From assembly GCA_029986975.1 (NCBI GenBank), contig DALTWR010000022.1:1-8845 (forward strand): a DNA stretch of 8,845 nucleotides. Reading direction: 5' to 3'. The translations under genes and the position numbers were made by a program. Shown here piece by piece: positions 1-5,852 of this stretch. The DNA is from Methanocorpusculum sp. GTDB taxonomy: Archaea; Halobacteriota; Methanomicrobia; Methanomicrobiales; Methanocorpusculaceae. How positions within the stretch are numbered: the stretch's first letter is position 1; each line of letters begins with the position of its first letter. The notes beneath the pieces are model-generated. The model made no database searches, was not told where the DNA came from, and saw only the letters and a list, made by a program, of their open reading frames with translations.

Positions 1-80
1 ATTATATATGTTGTGATATAATATAAACCATTGCCCGATTTCGACGGGTCCGGGCGGCCTAATCAGGAAAAAAGAGGAAT
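1..80. other. Left-edge intergenic region, AT-rich then GC-rich
   Basis: No gene is visible. Positions 1-22 form an AT-rich inverted repeat (attatat / atataat around an 8-base loop) with several TATA-like strings. These could be the promoter of a leftward gene lying beyond the window. Positions 33-55 are GC-rich and can form only weak short hairpins (gcccg / cgggc). The part nearest the regulator gene carries its likely poly-T terminator on the minus strand. Confidence 0.4.
68..73 (-). terminator. Poly-T terminator of the Tfx-family gene
   Basis: Read on the minus strand, a run of six T inside a CT-rich stretch begins 7 bases after the stop codon of the regulator gene. Archaeal RNA polymerase commonly terminates at such U-rich tracts without needing a hairpin. 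No strong stem precedes it. Confidence 0.5.
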
Positions 81-485
81 TTAGCTGAAATAGAGTTCTC
101 CTTCGTCATTGAGATAGACGGTGATGTTTTCCCGCACCTGACGTCCTTTTACTTTTTCCGGAATGGTGTTTGAGATGCGGTTGATTAATGCAAGGGTGTC
201 GTATTTGATTTTGATGTGAAGCGAACCTGCTGCTGAGTAAATCTGTTTCGGCGCTGCCATTAAATCTGTTCCGGATTCAAGGGTGCAGAGTTCGGATGCG
301 TCGAGGGTGTAGAGGAATTCAAGGGTTTCTCTTGCACGGCGGATGTTTTCATTCGCGGATTTTTCGATGGTGCAGATGTTTGCTTTTGATGTGCCGAGTT
401 TGTCTGCAATCATCTGCTGTGTCTGTCCCTGTTTTCTCAGACGAAGGACTTCCATCTGTCTGTCGGTGAGGAGTGTATCTTTCAT
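81..485 (-). CDS. tfx: Tfx-family HTH transcriptional regulator
   Basis: A 134-residue DNA-binding protein. Residues 6-43 form a LuxR/sigma-like helix-turn-helix (LTDRQMEVLRLR, then GQTQQMIADKLGTSKANI), followed by a linker helix rich in Arg and Glu (ENIRRARETLE). Residues 60-134 fit the C-terminal domain of archaeal Tfx proteins, including a Pro-Lys-x-Ile-Tyr segment and a final strand ITVYLNDEGELYF. The founding member, from Methanothermobacter, binds near the molybdenum formylmethanofuran dehydrogenase operon, so the family is linked to methanogenesis genes. Here the gene is divergent from mtd, which makes mtd an obvious candidate target (inference). No Shine-Dalgarno precedes the ATG, and a TATA-like box lies about 29 bases upstream, so the mRNA is probably leaderless. 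The length matches the family. The family call is firm; the regulon is unknown. Confidence 0.88.
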   Translation of the reverse strand: MKDTLLTDRQMEVLRLRKQGQTQQMIADKLGTSKANICTIEKSANENIRRARETLEFLYTLDASELCTLESGTDLMAAPKQIYSAAGSLHIKIKYDTLALINRISNTIPEKVKGRQVRENITVYLNDEGELYFS

Positions 486-510
486 TTAACAGTAATTAAA
501 CTTCATTAAC

Positions 511-518
511 AATAAAAA
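511..518 (-). promoter_or_regulatory. TATA-like box for the Tfx-family gene
   Basis: On the minus strand the string TTTTTATT is centred about 29 bases upstream of the start codon at 485. Archaeal TATA boxes sit roughly 25-27 bases before the transcription start, so transcription should begin within a few bases of the ATG. The inverted-repeat element begins only 18 bp upstream of this box, where factor B and regulators would bind. Confidence 0.4.
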
Positions 519-535
519 TTCTGGTTTCGTAAACA

Positions 536-665
536 ATTCAGCCCCTTGTCTGAAATACTGATGGTTAGTTTGGTCGGTGGGCATTGTTATATCTCACCCT
601 ACGGGCGAGTTTGTCAATTCCCGGTGAAGAGATTAACCATCAGTATTTCAGACAAGGGGCTGAAT
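536..665. repeat. Perfect 32-bp inverted repeat with 66-bp centre (MITE-like palindromic element)
   Basis: Positions 536-567 and 634-665 are exact reverse complements over 32 bases. The outer end reads attcagcccc and the inner end gatggtta. The 66-bp centre contains a smaller imperfect hairpin (ctcaccc / gggcgag, about 594-608). No target-site duplication is obvious: left flank taaaca, right flank agttac. A 61-codon frame starting with TTG at 546 runs through it. It is probably not a gene, because its ends are encoded by the repeat arms. The structure fits a small non-autonomous mobile element, a decayed insertion-sequence end pair, or a long hairpin-forming repeat. It lies just upstream of the tfx promoter and about 200 bp before the mtd promoter. 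No transposase is present in the window. Confidence 0.8.
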
Positions 666-870
666 AGTTACACCGAATTTTCAGAAGAACAAGAGGCGCG
701 CACAAAAAACACGGAAAAAAAGCATCCCTGATATAAAGCATCTCAGAATTTTCCGCACAGTTTTTCAAATCAAAAACAGCTGAGACAGCAAATATCCCTG
801 CCATCACGCTTAAATTGCGTAATTAGAGATGATTCTGCCGGAGAATCCGTTTGAGTCTTCAGTCACAAGC
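666..870. other. Intergenic region upstream of the mtd promoter
   Basis: No gene is supported here. The stretch is rich in A-runs (acaaaaaacacggaaaaaaagc) and contains a TATA-like gatataaag at 731-739 and a second AT-rich string around 810-825. Either could be a minor or alternative start for a longer mtd transcript. The frame open from 829 into mtd is treated as untranslated leader, because the better-supported start is at 937. Confidence 0.35.
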
Positions 871-879
871 CTTATATTG
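871..879 (+). promoter_or_regulatory. TATA box of mtd
   Basis: The string cttatattg lies about 62 bases before the mtd start codon and is preceded by the purine- and A-containing segment cacaag, which could serve as the factor-B element. Transcription would start near 900-903, leaving a leader of about 35 bases that contains the ribosome binding site. This is a leadered architecture, unlike most other promoters in the window. Confidence 0.5.
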
Positions 880-901
880 ATTCTTATCAAATTATTAGTT
901 G

Positions 902-926
902 TTCTCATTACAACAAATGAGAGGTG
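902..926 (+). promoter_or_regulatory. mtd Shine-Dalgarno with overlapping leader hairpin
   Basis: The sequence gaggtg (921-926) is a strong match to the archaeal anti-Shine-Dalgarno and sits 10 bases before the ATG at 937, which fixes that start. Immediately upstream, ctcatt (904-909) can pair with aatgag (916-921), extended by t903-a922 and a t902-g923 wobble, so the first bases of the binding site can be buried in a short hairpin. A competing small stem, gttgt (898-902) with acaac (910-914), is also possible if transcription starts early enough. Confidence 0.6.
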
Positions 927-936
927 TAATTACATT

Positions 937-1779
937 ATGGTAGTAAAGGTAGGAGTCGCAAAACTCGGCAACATTGCATCTGGTGTAATGGCTGAGCTTC
1001 TTTTAGACGAGCGTGCAGACCGTGAAGACATGATGACCTTCATGGCAACCTCCGGAACTAAACTGCAGAAAGAAGATGTTGACCGTGTAGTCACCAACCT
1101 GATTGCATGGAAGCCTGATTTCGCAATCGTTGTTTCCCCGAACGGAGTTCTCGAAGGACCGGTCGGCGCACGCGAAGCACTTAAGGCAGCAGGTATCCCG
1201 GTCATCGTTATCACTGACGATGTTACCAACAAGAAAGAGGGATGGGAAGCACTTAAGGCATCCGGCTTTGGATACATCATCATGAAGGCAGATGCAATGA
1301 TTGGTGCACGCCGTGAATTCCTTGACCCTGTTGAGATGGCAGACTACAACGGAAACCTCGTTAAAGTCCTCGCACTCACTGGTGCATTCCGCTTACTCCA
1401 GACTGAACTTGACAAAGTTATCTCTCAGGTTAAGGAAGGAAAGGCAGGAGACGCACTCGAGCTCCCGAAGCTTGTCGTTACCTCTGACAAAGCAGTTAAG
1501 GACAACTTCACCAGCCCGTACGCACTTGCAAAGGCACGTGCAGCATACGAACTCGCACAGTCTGTTGCAGGCATCAACGTTAAGGGATGCTTCATGACCA
1601 AAGAGTGGACTGACTACATCCCAATCGTTGCATCTGCACACGAAGTTATGCGCGCAGCAGCAAGACTCTGTGACGAAGCACGTGAGATTGAGAAAGCAGG
1701 CGACGGTATCATCCGCAAGCCGCACAAGAAGACCGGAGAGATTGTCTCTAAGGTCGCACTTATCAGCAAGCCGGAGTAA
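937..1779 (+). CDS. mtd: F420-dependent methylene-H4MPT dehydrogenase
   Basis: Mtd reversibly oxidises methylene-tetrahydromethanopterin to methenyl-H4MPT with coenzyme F420, a cytoplasmic step of CO2 reduction to methane. The 280-residue product matches the family's usual length of about 276-283. The N-terminus [18 protein letters not shown] and the segments [21 protein letters not shown] and [20 protein letters not shown] are characteristic. The frame is open 36 codons further upstream to 829. The start at 937 is preferred because the family N-terminus begins there and a Shine-Dalgarno lies 10 bases before it. Codon use is strongly skewed (gca, ctc, aag, aac), as expected for a highly expressed methanogenesis gene. 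It is monocistronic, followed by a hairpin and T-rich terminator, and divergent from the Tfx-family regulator. Confidence 0.97.
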   Translation: MVVKVGVAKLGNIASGVMAELLLDERADREDMMTFMATSGTKLQKEDVDRVVTNLIAWKPDFAIVVSPNGVLEGPVGAREALKAAGIPVIVITDDVTNKKEGWEALKASGFGYIIMKADAMIGARREFLDPVEMADYNGNLVKVLALTGAFRLLQTELDKVISQVKEGKAGDALELPKLVVTSDKAVKDNFTSPYALAKARAAYELAQSVAGINVKGCFMTKEWTDYIPIVASAHEVMRAAARLCDEAREIEKAGDGIIRKPHKKTGEIVSKVALISKPE

Positions 1780-1794
1780 TCCTGCTTTTCTGAT

Positions 1795-1840
1795 ACCATT
1801 TTCTTTTTGGACTTTAGGCGAGGGTGCATCAGCACCCTTG
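1795..1840 (+). terminator. mtd terminator: T-rich tract plus hairpin
   Basis: T-rich segments (ccattttctttttgg, about 1796-1810) follow the mtd stop codon. Next comes a hairpin whose stem agggtgc (1821-1827) pairs with gcaccct (1832-1838) around the loop atca, extended by a g-t wobble and a c-g pair to 1819-1840. In archaea the T-tracts are the likely termination signal and the hairpin may protect the 3' end of this abundant mRNA. Confidence 0.65.
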
Positions 1841-1963
1841 TTTAGAGATGATTGATGTTTACTTTTGTTTTGAAAACCTGCTGAGCTTTGACACACTTTT
1901 GAAATTGAACATTAATTACAGAACTGCAAACAGTACTGGTGTTTTTGAATCAGCAGAAAGGTT

Positions 1964-1970
1964 GAAAAAT
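1964..1970 (-). terminator. T-rich terminator of the ubiX-to-protease operon
   Basis: On the minus strand an ATTTTTC tract lies 12-19 bases after the stop codon of the protease gene, followed by further pyrimidine-rich sequence (AACCTTTCTG). It is the likely end of the leftward operon. Together with the mtd terminator it fills the 203-bp convergent intergenic region, in which no gene was found. Confidence 0.45.
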
Positions 1971-1982
1971 AATTGATGGGAT

Positions 1983-2732
1983 TTATGCCATCGGCACAAA
2001 GAAGTTAACAATACTAAGCATCATACCTGAATCGAACGGAATATAGAGCAGGAAAAACGACAGCGCAATAATAACCAGAAACACAACCGGATTCCAGCGG
2101 AGAATCTTCTTCCCGTCAAGAGGACCTACCGGAAGCATGTTGAAAAACGCCAGCATCGCATTAACCATCCAGCCGGAATAACCGAGATAGAACAGGAACC
2201 CTGCACCCGTAAAGGAAAATGCAATACCTGACGCATAAATTTCACCGCCTCCAAGAATAATACCTGCAATCATCAGTGCGGCAAAGACAACAAGAAGAAC
2301 AATATTCGTAAGAGGACCAACAACAGAAATGATACCGCTTTCCTTCTTGGTCATCTGACGGCCGGCAGTATTAATCATCGTAGCCCCCGGCGCTGCAAAG
2401 ACAACACCTAAGAGAACCGCAACACAGACTGAAATTACCAGCATCGGATTACTCTTGCGGAACTCTGCCCAGTAACCGTACTTAATAGCAGTAAACTTGT
2501 GAGCCATCTCATGCAGAACAAAGGAAAGTCCCACAATAATCAGCGAGGCAACAAACGCGATTAACAGCATCTGACCGTTAATGCCCGTAAAGTTTCCGCC
2601 CACCGCCTGACTGATAAGAGTTACCAGTCCGCCGCGGGAAAACAGCGCAATCGTAAACGCAATAGCAAGAGCTATCCATGCAATTAAGAGGTCTTTCTTT
2701 TCAAACGGAGATATTTTCTTTAAGATACTCAT
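1983..2732 (-). CDS. M50-family (site-2-type) membrane metalloprotease
   Basis: A 249-residue integral membrane protein. HEMAH at residues 74-78 is the zinc-binding HExxH motif embedded in a hydrophobic helix. NMLPVGPLDG at about 198-207 supplies the second motif, with Asp206 as the third zinc ligand. Hydrophobic segments lie around residues 17-31, 56-74, 97-114, 133-161, 164-186 and 213-230. This is the layout of archaeal site-2 proteases, which cleave transmembrane substrates within the bilayer; no PDZ domain is visible. The chosen ATG overlaps the upstream dehydratase stop as ATGA, implying translational coupling. The frame could begin 4 codons earlier. The substrate is unknown. Its place as last gene of a mevalonate-pathway operon is the only clue to its role. 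Confidence 0.88.
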   Translation of the reverse strand: MSILKKISPFEKKDLLIAWIALAIAFTIALFSRGGLVTLISQAVGGNFTGINGQMLLIAFVASLIIVGLSFVLHEMAHKFTAIKYGYWAEFRKSNPMLVISVCVAVLLGVVFAAPGATMINTAGRQMTKKESGIISVVGPLTNIVLLVVFAALMIAGIILGGGEIYASGIAFSFTGAGFLFYLGYSGWMVNAMLAFFNMLPVGPLDGKKILRWNPVVFLVIIALSFFLLYIPFDSGMMLSIVNFFVPMA

Positions 2733-3913
2733 TTCATACCACATCCGACATTAACACACTCTTCAAGTGTTCCAAGCCGCGGAATCGCCTTGCACATACC
2801 CGGAAGATAGGTAAACGCTTTGCCCGAATTGGTCATAACCGTCTGCCCCTCAAAGATAGGAGACACTATCATACAGGTATCAGGCACAATACGTGCGCCG
2901 GATGCTGCAATTCTCCGGTACAGGTCTTCATGCCCTTTCGCAAGCTCGGCTGCGGCAAAAACATAAAACGGCAGTTTTACCTTTCGTCCGTCGAGAAGAT
3001 CTGCAAGCTCCGCAAGTTCCTCTGCAGAAAGATGCGGGCATCCTACAGCAACTGCATCCGGCTCTAACTCGCTGAAGAGTTCTTTAATCTCCTCGTTTTC
3101 GATTACAACAGACTCACGCTCGTCTTCGGCGAAGTGTTTTTTGAAGAACGGGAAGCGTGCTTCGGGCGTGATGTCTTCGACATGGAACAAAGAAACAGCT
3201 CCCGATGCCGCCATAGCAGCGCCGAGACTTTTCAGCATAGTACTTTTCGGACGAATGCCTCTGAAGAGCGGAATCTTATCGCCGGAAATTGCGCCCGCAA
3301 TAATTCCCAGCGCACCGTACTCGGCAGATGTCCAGGTTTTTGTTTCATCAGGATTCGAGAGAGTAAACTCAATCTGCGGAAGACGATTCTGTACAATGTG
3401 CATCCCATACTCCGGTGTCTTTCCGGTAAGAGCTGCTGCAAGTGCGGAAGGTCCGCCTTCACGGTTTGTCCGTGCGCCGAGAACTGAGTTTGCATACACA
3501 ACCGCAGAAGACTCAGACCAGGCAAGGTGATCTCCGCGTTCAATGATAGAGTAATAATAAGGAGTACAGGTACAGGTCGGACGAATGCCGAGCCTTGTGT
3601 AAGCGGCATTTACCTCCAGCTGTTTTGCGGCAAAATCGCGGGGAATACCTAAATCCTCCCATCCCTCGCGGGGCATGCCGATAGGGTTTAAGTACGCCGG
3701 AACAACCGCTTTTCCTGAAAGCGAGTTCAGCCACTCCAACCCGGAATCGCCTACCGTCTTGTAAGACGCACCGGAAACCTGTACGCTTTTTACCTCGATG
3801 AGTCTTTCGGCATTGTATATTTTACCGAGAGACACAAGGATTTCCATCATCTTCTGTTTTGTCTCTCCGGATTCTCCGTTTAAGAGAGCCTGATCATATG
3901 AATCTAACTGCAT
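2729..3913 (-). CDS. acnX: Phosphomevalonate dehydratase large subunit (aconitase X)
   Basis: A 394-residue aconitase-X catalytic protein. The N-terminus (LLNGESGETKQKMMEILVSLG) is typical of the family. The likely iron-sulfur ligands are Cys116 in TCTPYY, Cys292 in VGCPHLS and Cys347 in DTCM; NSGKAFTYLPG near residues 362-371 is the conserved C-terminal substrate-side segment. In archaea this family, paired with a small swivel-domain subunit (DUF126), dehydrates mevalonate 5-phosphate to trans-anhydromevalonate 5-phosphate. The neighbouring UbiD-type decarboxylase and UbiX support that role over the bacterial hydroxyproline-related aconitase-X function. It is a stand-alone large subunit; the small-subunit gene is not in the window. 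The 5' leader carries four tandem Shine-Dalgarno-like octamers, and the stop overlaps the protease start by 4 bases. Confidence 0.92.
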   Translation of the reverse strand: MQLDSYDQALLNGESGETKQKMMEILVSLGKIYNAERLIEVKSVQVSGASYKTVGDSGLEWLNSLSGKAVVPAYLNPIGMPREGWEDLGIPRDFAAKQLEVNAAYTRLGIRPTCTCTPYYYSIIERGDHLAWSESSAVVYANSVLGARTNREGGPSALAAALTGKTPEYGMHIVQNRLPQIEFTLSNPDETKTWTSAEYGALGIIAGAISGDKIPLFRGIRPKSTMLKSLGAAMAASGAVSLFHVEDITPEARFPFFKKHFAEDERESVVIENEEIKELFSELEPDAVAVGCPHLSAEELAELADLLDGRKVKLPFYVFAAAELAKGHEDLYRRIAASGARIVPDTCMIVSPIFEGQTVMTNSGKAFTYLPGMCKAIPRLGTLEECVNVGCGMK

Positions 3914-3918
3914 AATTT

Positions 3919-3950
3919 ACTCCTGTATTCCTGTACTCTTGTACTCCTGT
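3919..3950 (-). repeat. Four tandem 8-bp Shine-Dalgarno-like repeats before the dehydratase gene
   Basis: On the minus strand the 40-bp gap between the UbiD-family gene and the dehydratase gene is almost entirely four tandem octamers: ACAGGAGT, ACAAGAGT, ACAGGAAT, ACAGGAGT. The two outer units contain GGAG. The one nearest the gene ends 6 bases before the ATG at 3913, the normal distance for ribosome binding. The others would be redundant or stand-by sites. Unit number could change by slippage. Confidence 0.8.
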
Positions 3951-3953
3951 TCC

Positions 3954-5207
3954 TTATGTTATATTCCACTCCGCACGGATAAATTCATCCTCACGACCGA
4001 GGGGAATTGTTGCATCCACGCCGGCTTTTACATTCAAACCGTCGCCGATTCTGCACGGGTCAATGGTCGAGCCGCGAACGCCGGTGTAGATTACCACATC
4101 TAAATCTGCACGTACACGTGCTGCTATTGCATACTCCACATCTGACGGGTCATAGATGTTGATGTCCGTATCAACAATGACGACATGCTTTAAGGATTTG
4201 TGCGCCGCAAACGCCGCATCAATCGCTTTTTTCCCGTCATCATCTGCATGTTTTCTGATGCTTATTACCGCATGGAAATATCCCGCGCCGCCTTTCGTGA
4301 GAAAAACATCAGCGATGTCAACGACTTTTCCAACCTCGGCAAATATCTTCGGCTCGTAGGGCGCACCCATGAACATTTTGTGTTCCGTACCCGACGGCAG
4401 AAGAGCATGATAGATGAAATCTTTTTTGAGGCACATGCCGTCTAAGGCAATCACCGGCTGCTGACGCACTGAGTCGTATGTTCCGCTGATGTCAACAAAC
4501 GGACCTTCCGTTGTTTTTTCCGCGGTGATTCGTCCGTAGAGCACAATCTCTGCATCGGGAACGCAGATGCCGTTCGGACATCTGAACAGAGGCAAAGCAT
4601 GCCCCATAATCTCTGCTGCGTACTGCATCTCGCATCCTTCGGGAACGCGGGTGCATGAGGCAAAAAGAACTGCGGGATTAACGCCGATTACGATGGCAAC
4701 GGGCAGCTCTTTTCCCTCAGCAAGGGCTTTGCGGTAAAGAACATCTGTATGACGTCCTTCAACAAGACGGGCGGCAAGATGGTTTTTGTCTAAGACAAGC
4801 ATCCGGTGAACTGATGCGTTGGTAACGCCATCGTATGCGGAAAAGACAATGCCTGATGTGATGTAGCGTCCGGCATCTTTGGGGAAATGTTTGAGAATCG
4901 GAATCTTTGACAAATCTGCCGGCTCAAAGGAAAGCTCTCCGCCGTCGGCAATTTCGCCGGAAAACGTACATGCAGAAAGCCGTTTGAGCATCTCACCATC
5001 AGGCATCCCAAGCGCAAGAGAAAGAGTCCGGCGGGATGTTACGGTGTTCATTACCGCAGGGTGTCCTTCGAGATTTTCAAAAATCAGCATCTTGTCTGTT
5101 TTTGCGGCAAGACGAGCTGCCTCCATGTCTGAAGATACAGGAGTGGAAATGACTTCCGCCTCTCCTGCCCTTTTCATTTGTTCAATGAAGTCACGTAAAC
5201 TATCCAT
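3954..5207 (-). CDS. UbiD-family decarboxylase, probable anhydromevalonate phosphate decarboxylase
   Basis: A 417-residue UbiD-family protein expected to decarboxylate trans-anhydromevalonate 5-phosphate to isopentenyl phosphate with prenylated FMN. By alignment from memory with fungal Fdc1, the metal and prenyl-FMN ligands are Asn130, His153 and Glu193 and the catalytic residues are Arg135 (in ASVHRM), Glu234 and Asp239 (EGPFVDISG). The last replaces the Glu of Fdc1. The C-terminal GVRGSTIDPC and the final TIPLGREDEF are also family hallmarks. The assignment to the mevalonate route rather than to menaquinone or aromatic-acid metabolism rests on the adjacent aconitase-X gene. The open frame reaches 5279, but the start at 5207 is chosen because it lies one base after the ubiX stop and just downstream of a strong GGGGGGAG ribosome binding site. 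Confidence 0.92.
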   Translation of the reverse strand: MDSLRDFIEQMKRAGEAEVISTPVSSDMEAARLAAKTDKMLIFENLEGHPAVMNTVTSRRTLSLALGMPDGEMLKRLSACTFSGEIADGGELSFEPADLSKIPILKHFPKDAGRYITSGIVFSAYDGVTNASVHRMLVLDKNHLAARLVEGRHTDVLYRKALAEGKELPVAIVIGVNPAVLFASCTRVPEGCEMQYAAEIMGHALPLFRCPNGICVPDAEIVLYGRITAEKTTEGPFVDISGTYDSVRQQPVIALDGMCLKKDFIYHALLPSGTEHKMFMGAPYEPKIFAEVGKVVDIADVFLTKGGAGYFHAVISIRKHADDDGKKAIDAAFAAHKSLKHVVIVDTDINIYDPSDVEYAIAARVRADLDVVIYTGVRGSTIDPCRIGDGLNVKAGVDATIPLGREDEFIRAEWNIT

Positions 5208-5208
5208 C

Positions 5209-5751
5209 TTACTCCCCCCATCTTTTTGCAAGATTGTGTTCAATGCCGCAGTGGTCGAGGATGCGGGCTGCCATGACATCTGCTAACTCTTCGATGCTTT
5301 GCGGATGCGTGTAAAACGGCGGAGATGCCGGCATAATAATTGCCCCTGCATCATGTGCCTTAAGCATATTTGTCAGATGAACTCTGCTGTAGGGCGTCTC
5401 ACGGGGAACGAGAATGAGCGTGCGTTTCTCTTTCAGCGCAACATCGGCAGCCCGGACTATGAGGGTGTCTGCATACCCGTTTGCCACTGCAGATAAGGTT
5501 TTCATGCTGCATGGAACTATGACCATTGCATCATAGAGAAAAGAACCGCTCGCGATTCCGGCATCAAGTTTTTCGTTTTCTTCGTAGATAAAAGGATACC
5601 CGTCTAAGGATATGCCTTCGACTGCTGCAACTTTGCGTGCCGCATCTGATATGATTACATAGACTTCCGCTTTTCCGCGTAATGCTTCAAGCAGACGCTT
5701 TGCATAAAGAATGCCTGATGCTCCGGTGACTGCCGCGACGATTCGTTTCAT
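5209..5751 (-). CDS. ubiX: UbiX-family flavin prenyltransferase
   Basis: A 180-residue UbiX protein that attaches a dimethylallyl group to FMN, making the prenyl-FMN cofactor required by UbiD-type decarboxylases. The Rossmann-like start MKRIVAAVTGASG contains the GASG flavin-phosphate loop (10-13). VPCSMKTLSAVANG (79-92), RETPYSRVHLTNM (117-129) and the segment ending ASPPFYTHPQSI (about 142-153) complete the family signature. The C-terminus WGE is encoded by the same bases that form the Shine-Dalgarno of the next gene. It is first in the four-gene leftward operon, with a 1-base gap to the decarboxylase it should serve. No Shine-Dalgarno precedes its own ATG, so it may be leaderless. Confidence 0.94.
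   Translation of the reverse strand: MKRIVAAVTGASGILYAKRLLEALRGKAEVYVIISDAARKVAAVEGISLDGYPFIYEENEKLDAGIASGSFLYDAMVIVPCSMKTLSAVANGYADTLIVRAADVALKEKRTLILVPRETPYSRVHLTNMLKAHDAGAIIMPASPPFYTHPQSIEELADVMAARILDHCGIEHNLAKRWGE
5212..5219 (-). promoter_or_regulatory. Shine-Dalgarno of the UbiD-family gene inside the ubiX 3' end
   Basis: On the minus strand GGGGGGAG, which encodes the last Gly and Glu of UbiX, lies 4 bases before the ATG at 5207. It decides the start of the decarboxylase gene and ties its translation to completion of ubiX. Confidence 0.7.
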
Positions 5752-5776
5752 CTTTGTGTATATATTGGCTGTGATG

Positions 5777-5783
5777 CTTTATG
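5777..5783 (-). promoter_or_regulatory. Weak TATA-like box upstream of ubiX
   Basis: Minus-strand CATAAAG is centred about 29 bases before the ubiX ATG, at the spacing expected for a leaderless transcript. A better-looking ATATATAC string at 5759-5765 is too close to the start to act as a TATA box for it. The 101-bp gap before ubiX also contains a T5 tract on the minus strand (5806-5810) that may end the glycosylase transcript. Confidence 0.3.
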
Positions 5784-5852
5784 TTGTTTTGGCATGAATG
5801 AAGTTAAAAATGAAAATGATGAGTGAATAGGTATCTTTTCAGAGGTGCTGCA

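Noticed and set aside
546..731. 61-codon plus-strand frame starting with TTG
   Set aside because: It begins and runs inside the inverted repeat, has no ribosome binding site or TATA box at a suitable distance, and its tail is low-complexity A-rich sequence. It is better explained by the repeat element.
829..936. 36-codon upstream extension of mtd from ATG 829
   Set aside because: The family N-terminus starts at 937, a Shine-Dalgarno precedes 937, and the TATA box at 871-879 lies inside the extension.
823..1853. 12-bp direct repeat ttagagatgatt flanking mtd (823-834 and 1842-1853)
   Set aside because: In a window of this size, a chance 12-base match somewhere is expected. There is no inverted repeat or recombinase to suggest an attachment-site pair.
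1393..1896. 167-codon minus-strand frame antisense to mtd
   Set aside because: A shadow of the strongly biased mtd codons. The product is Cys- and Arg-rich with no recognisable domain.
3134..3530. Plus-strand frames of 117-129 codons opposite the dehydratase gene
   Set aside because: They lie entirely antisense to a well-supported aconitase-X gene and show no domain or start signals.
4879..5286. 135-codon plus-strand frame opposite the UbiD-family gene
   Set aside because: Antisense shadow with Ser-rich composition, overlapping a convincing decarboxylase and the ubiX end.
5759..5766. ATATATAC string just upstream of ubiX as a TATA box
   Set aside because: It is only about 10 bases before the ATG, so transcription from it would start inside the coding region.
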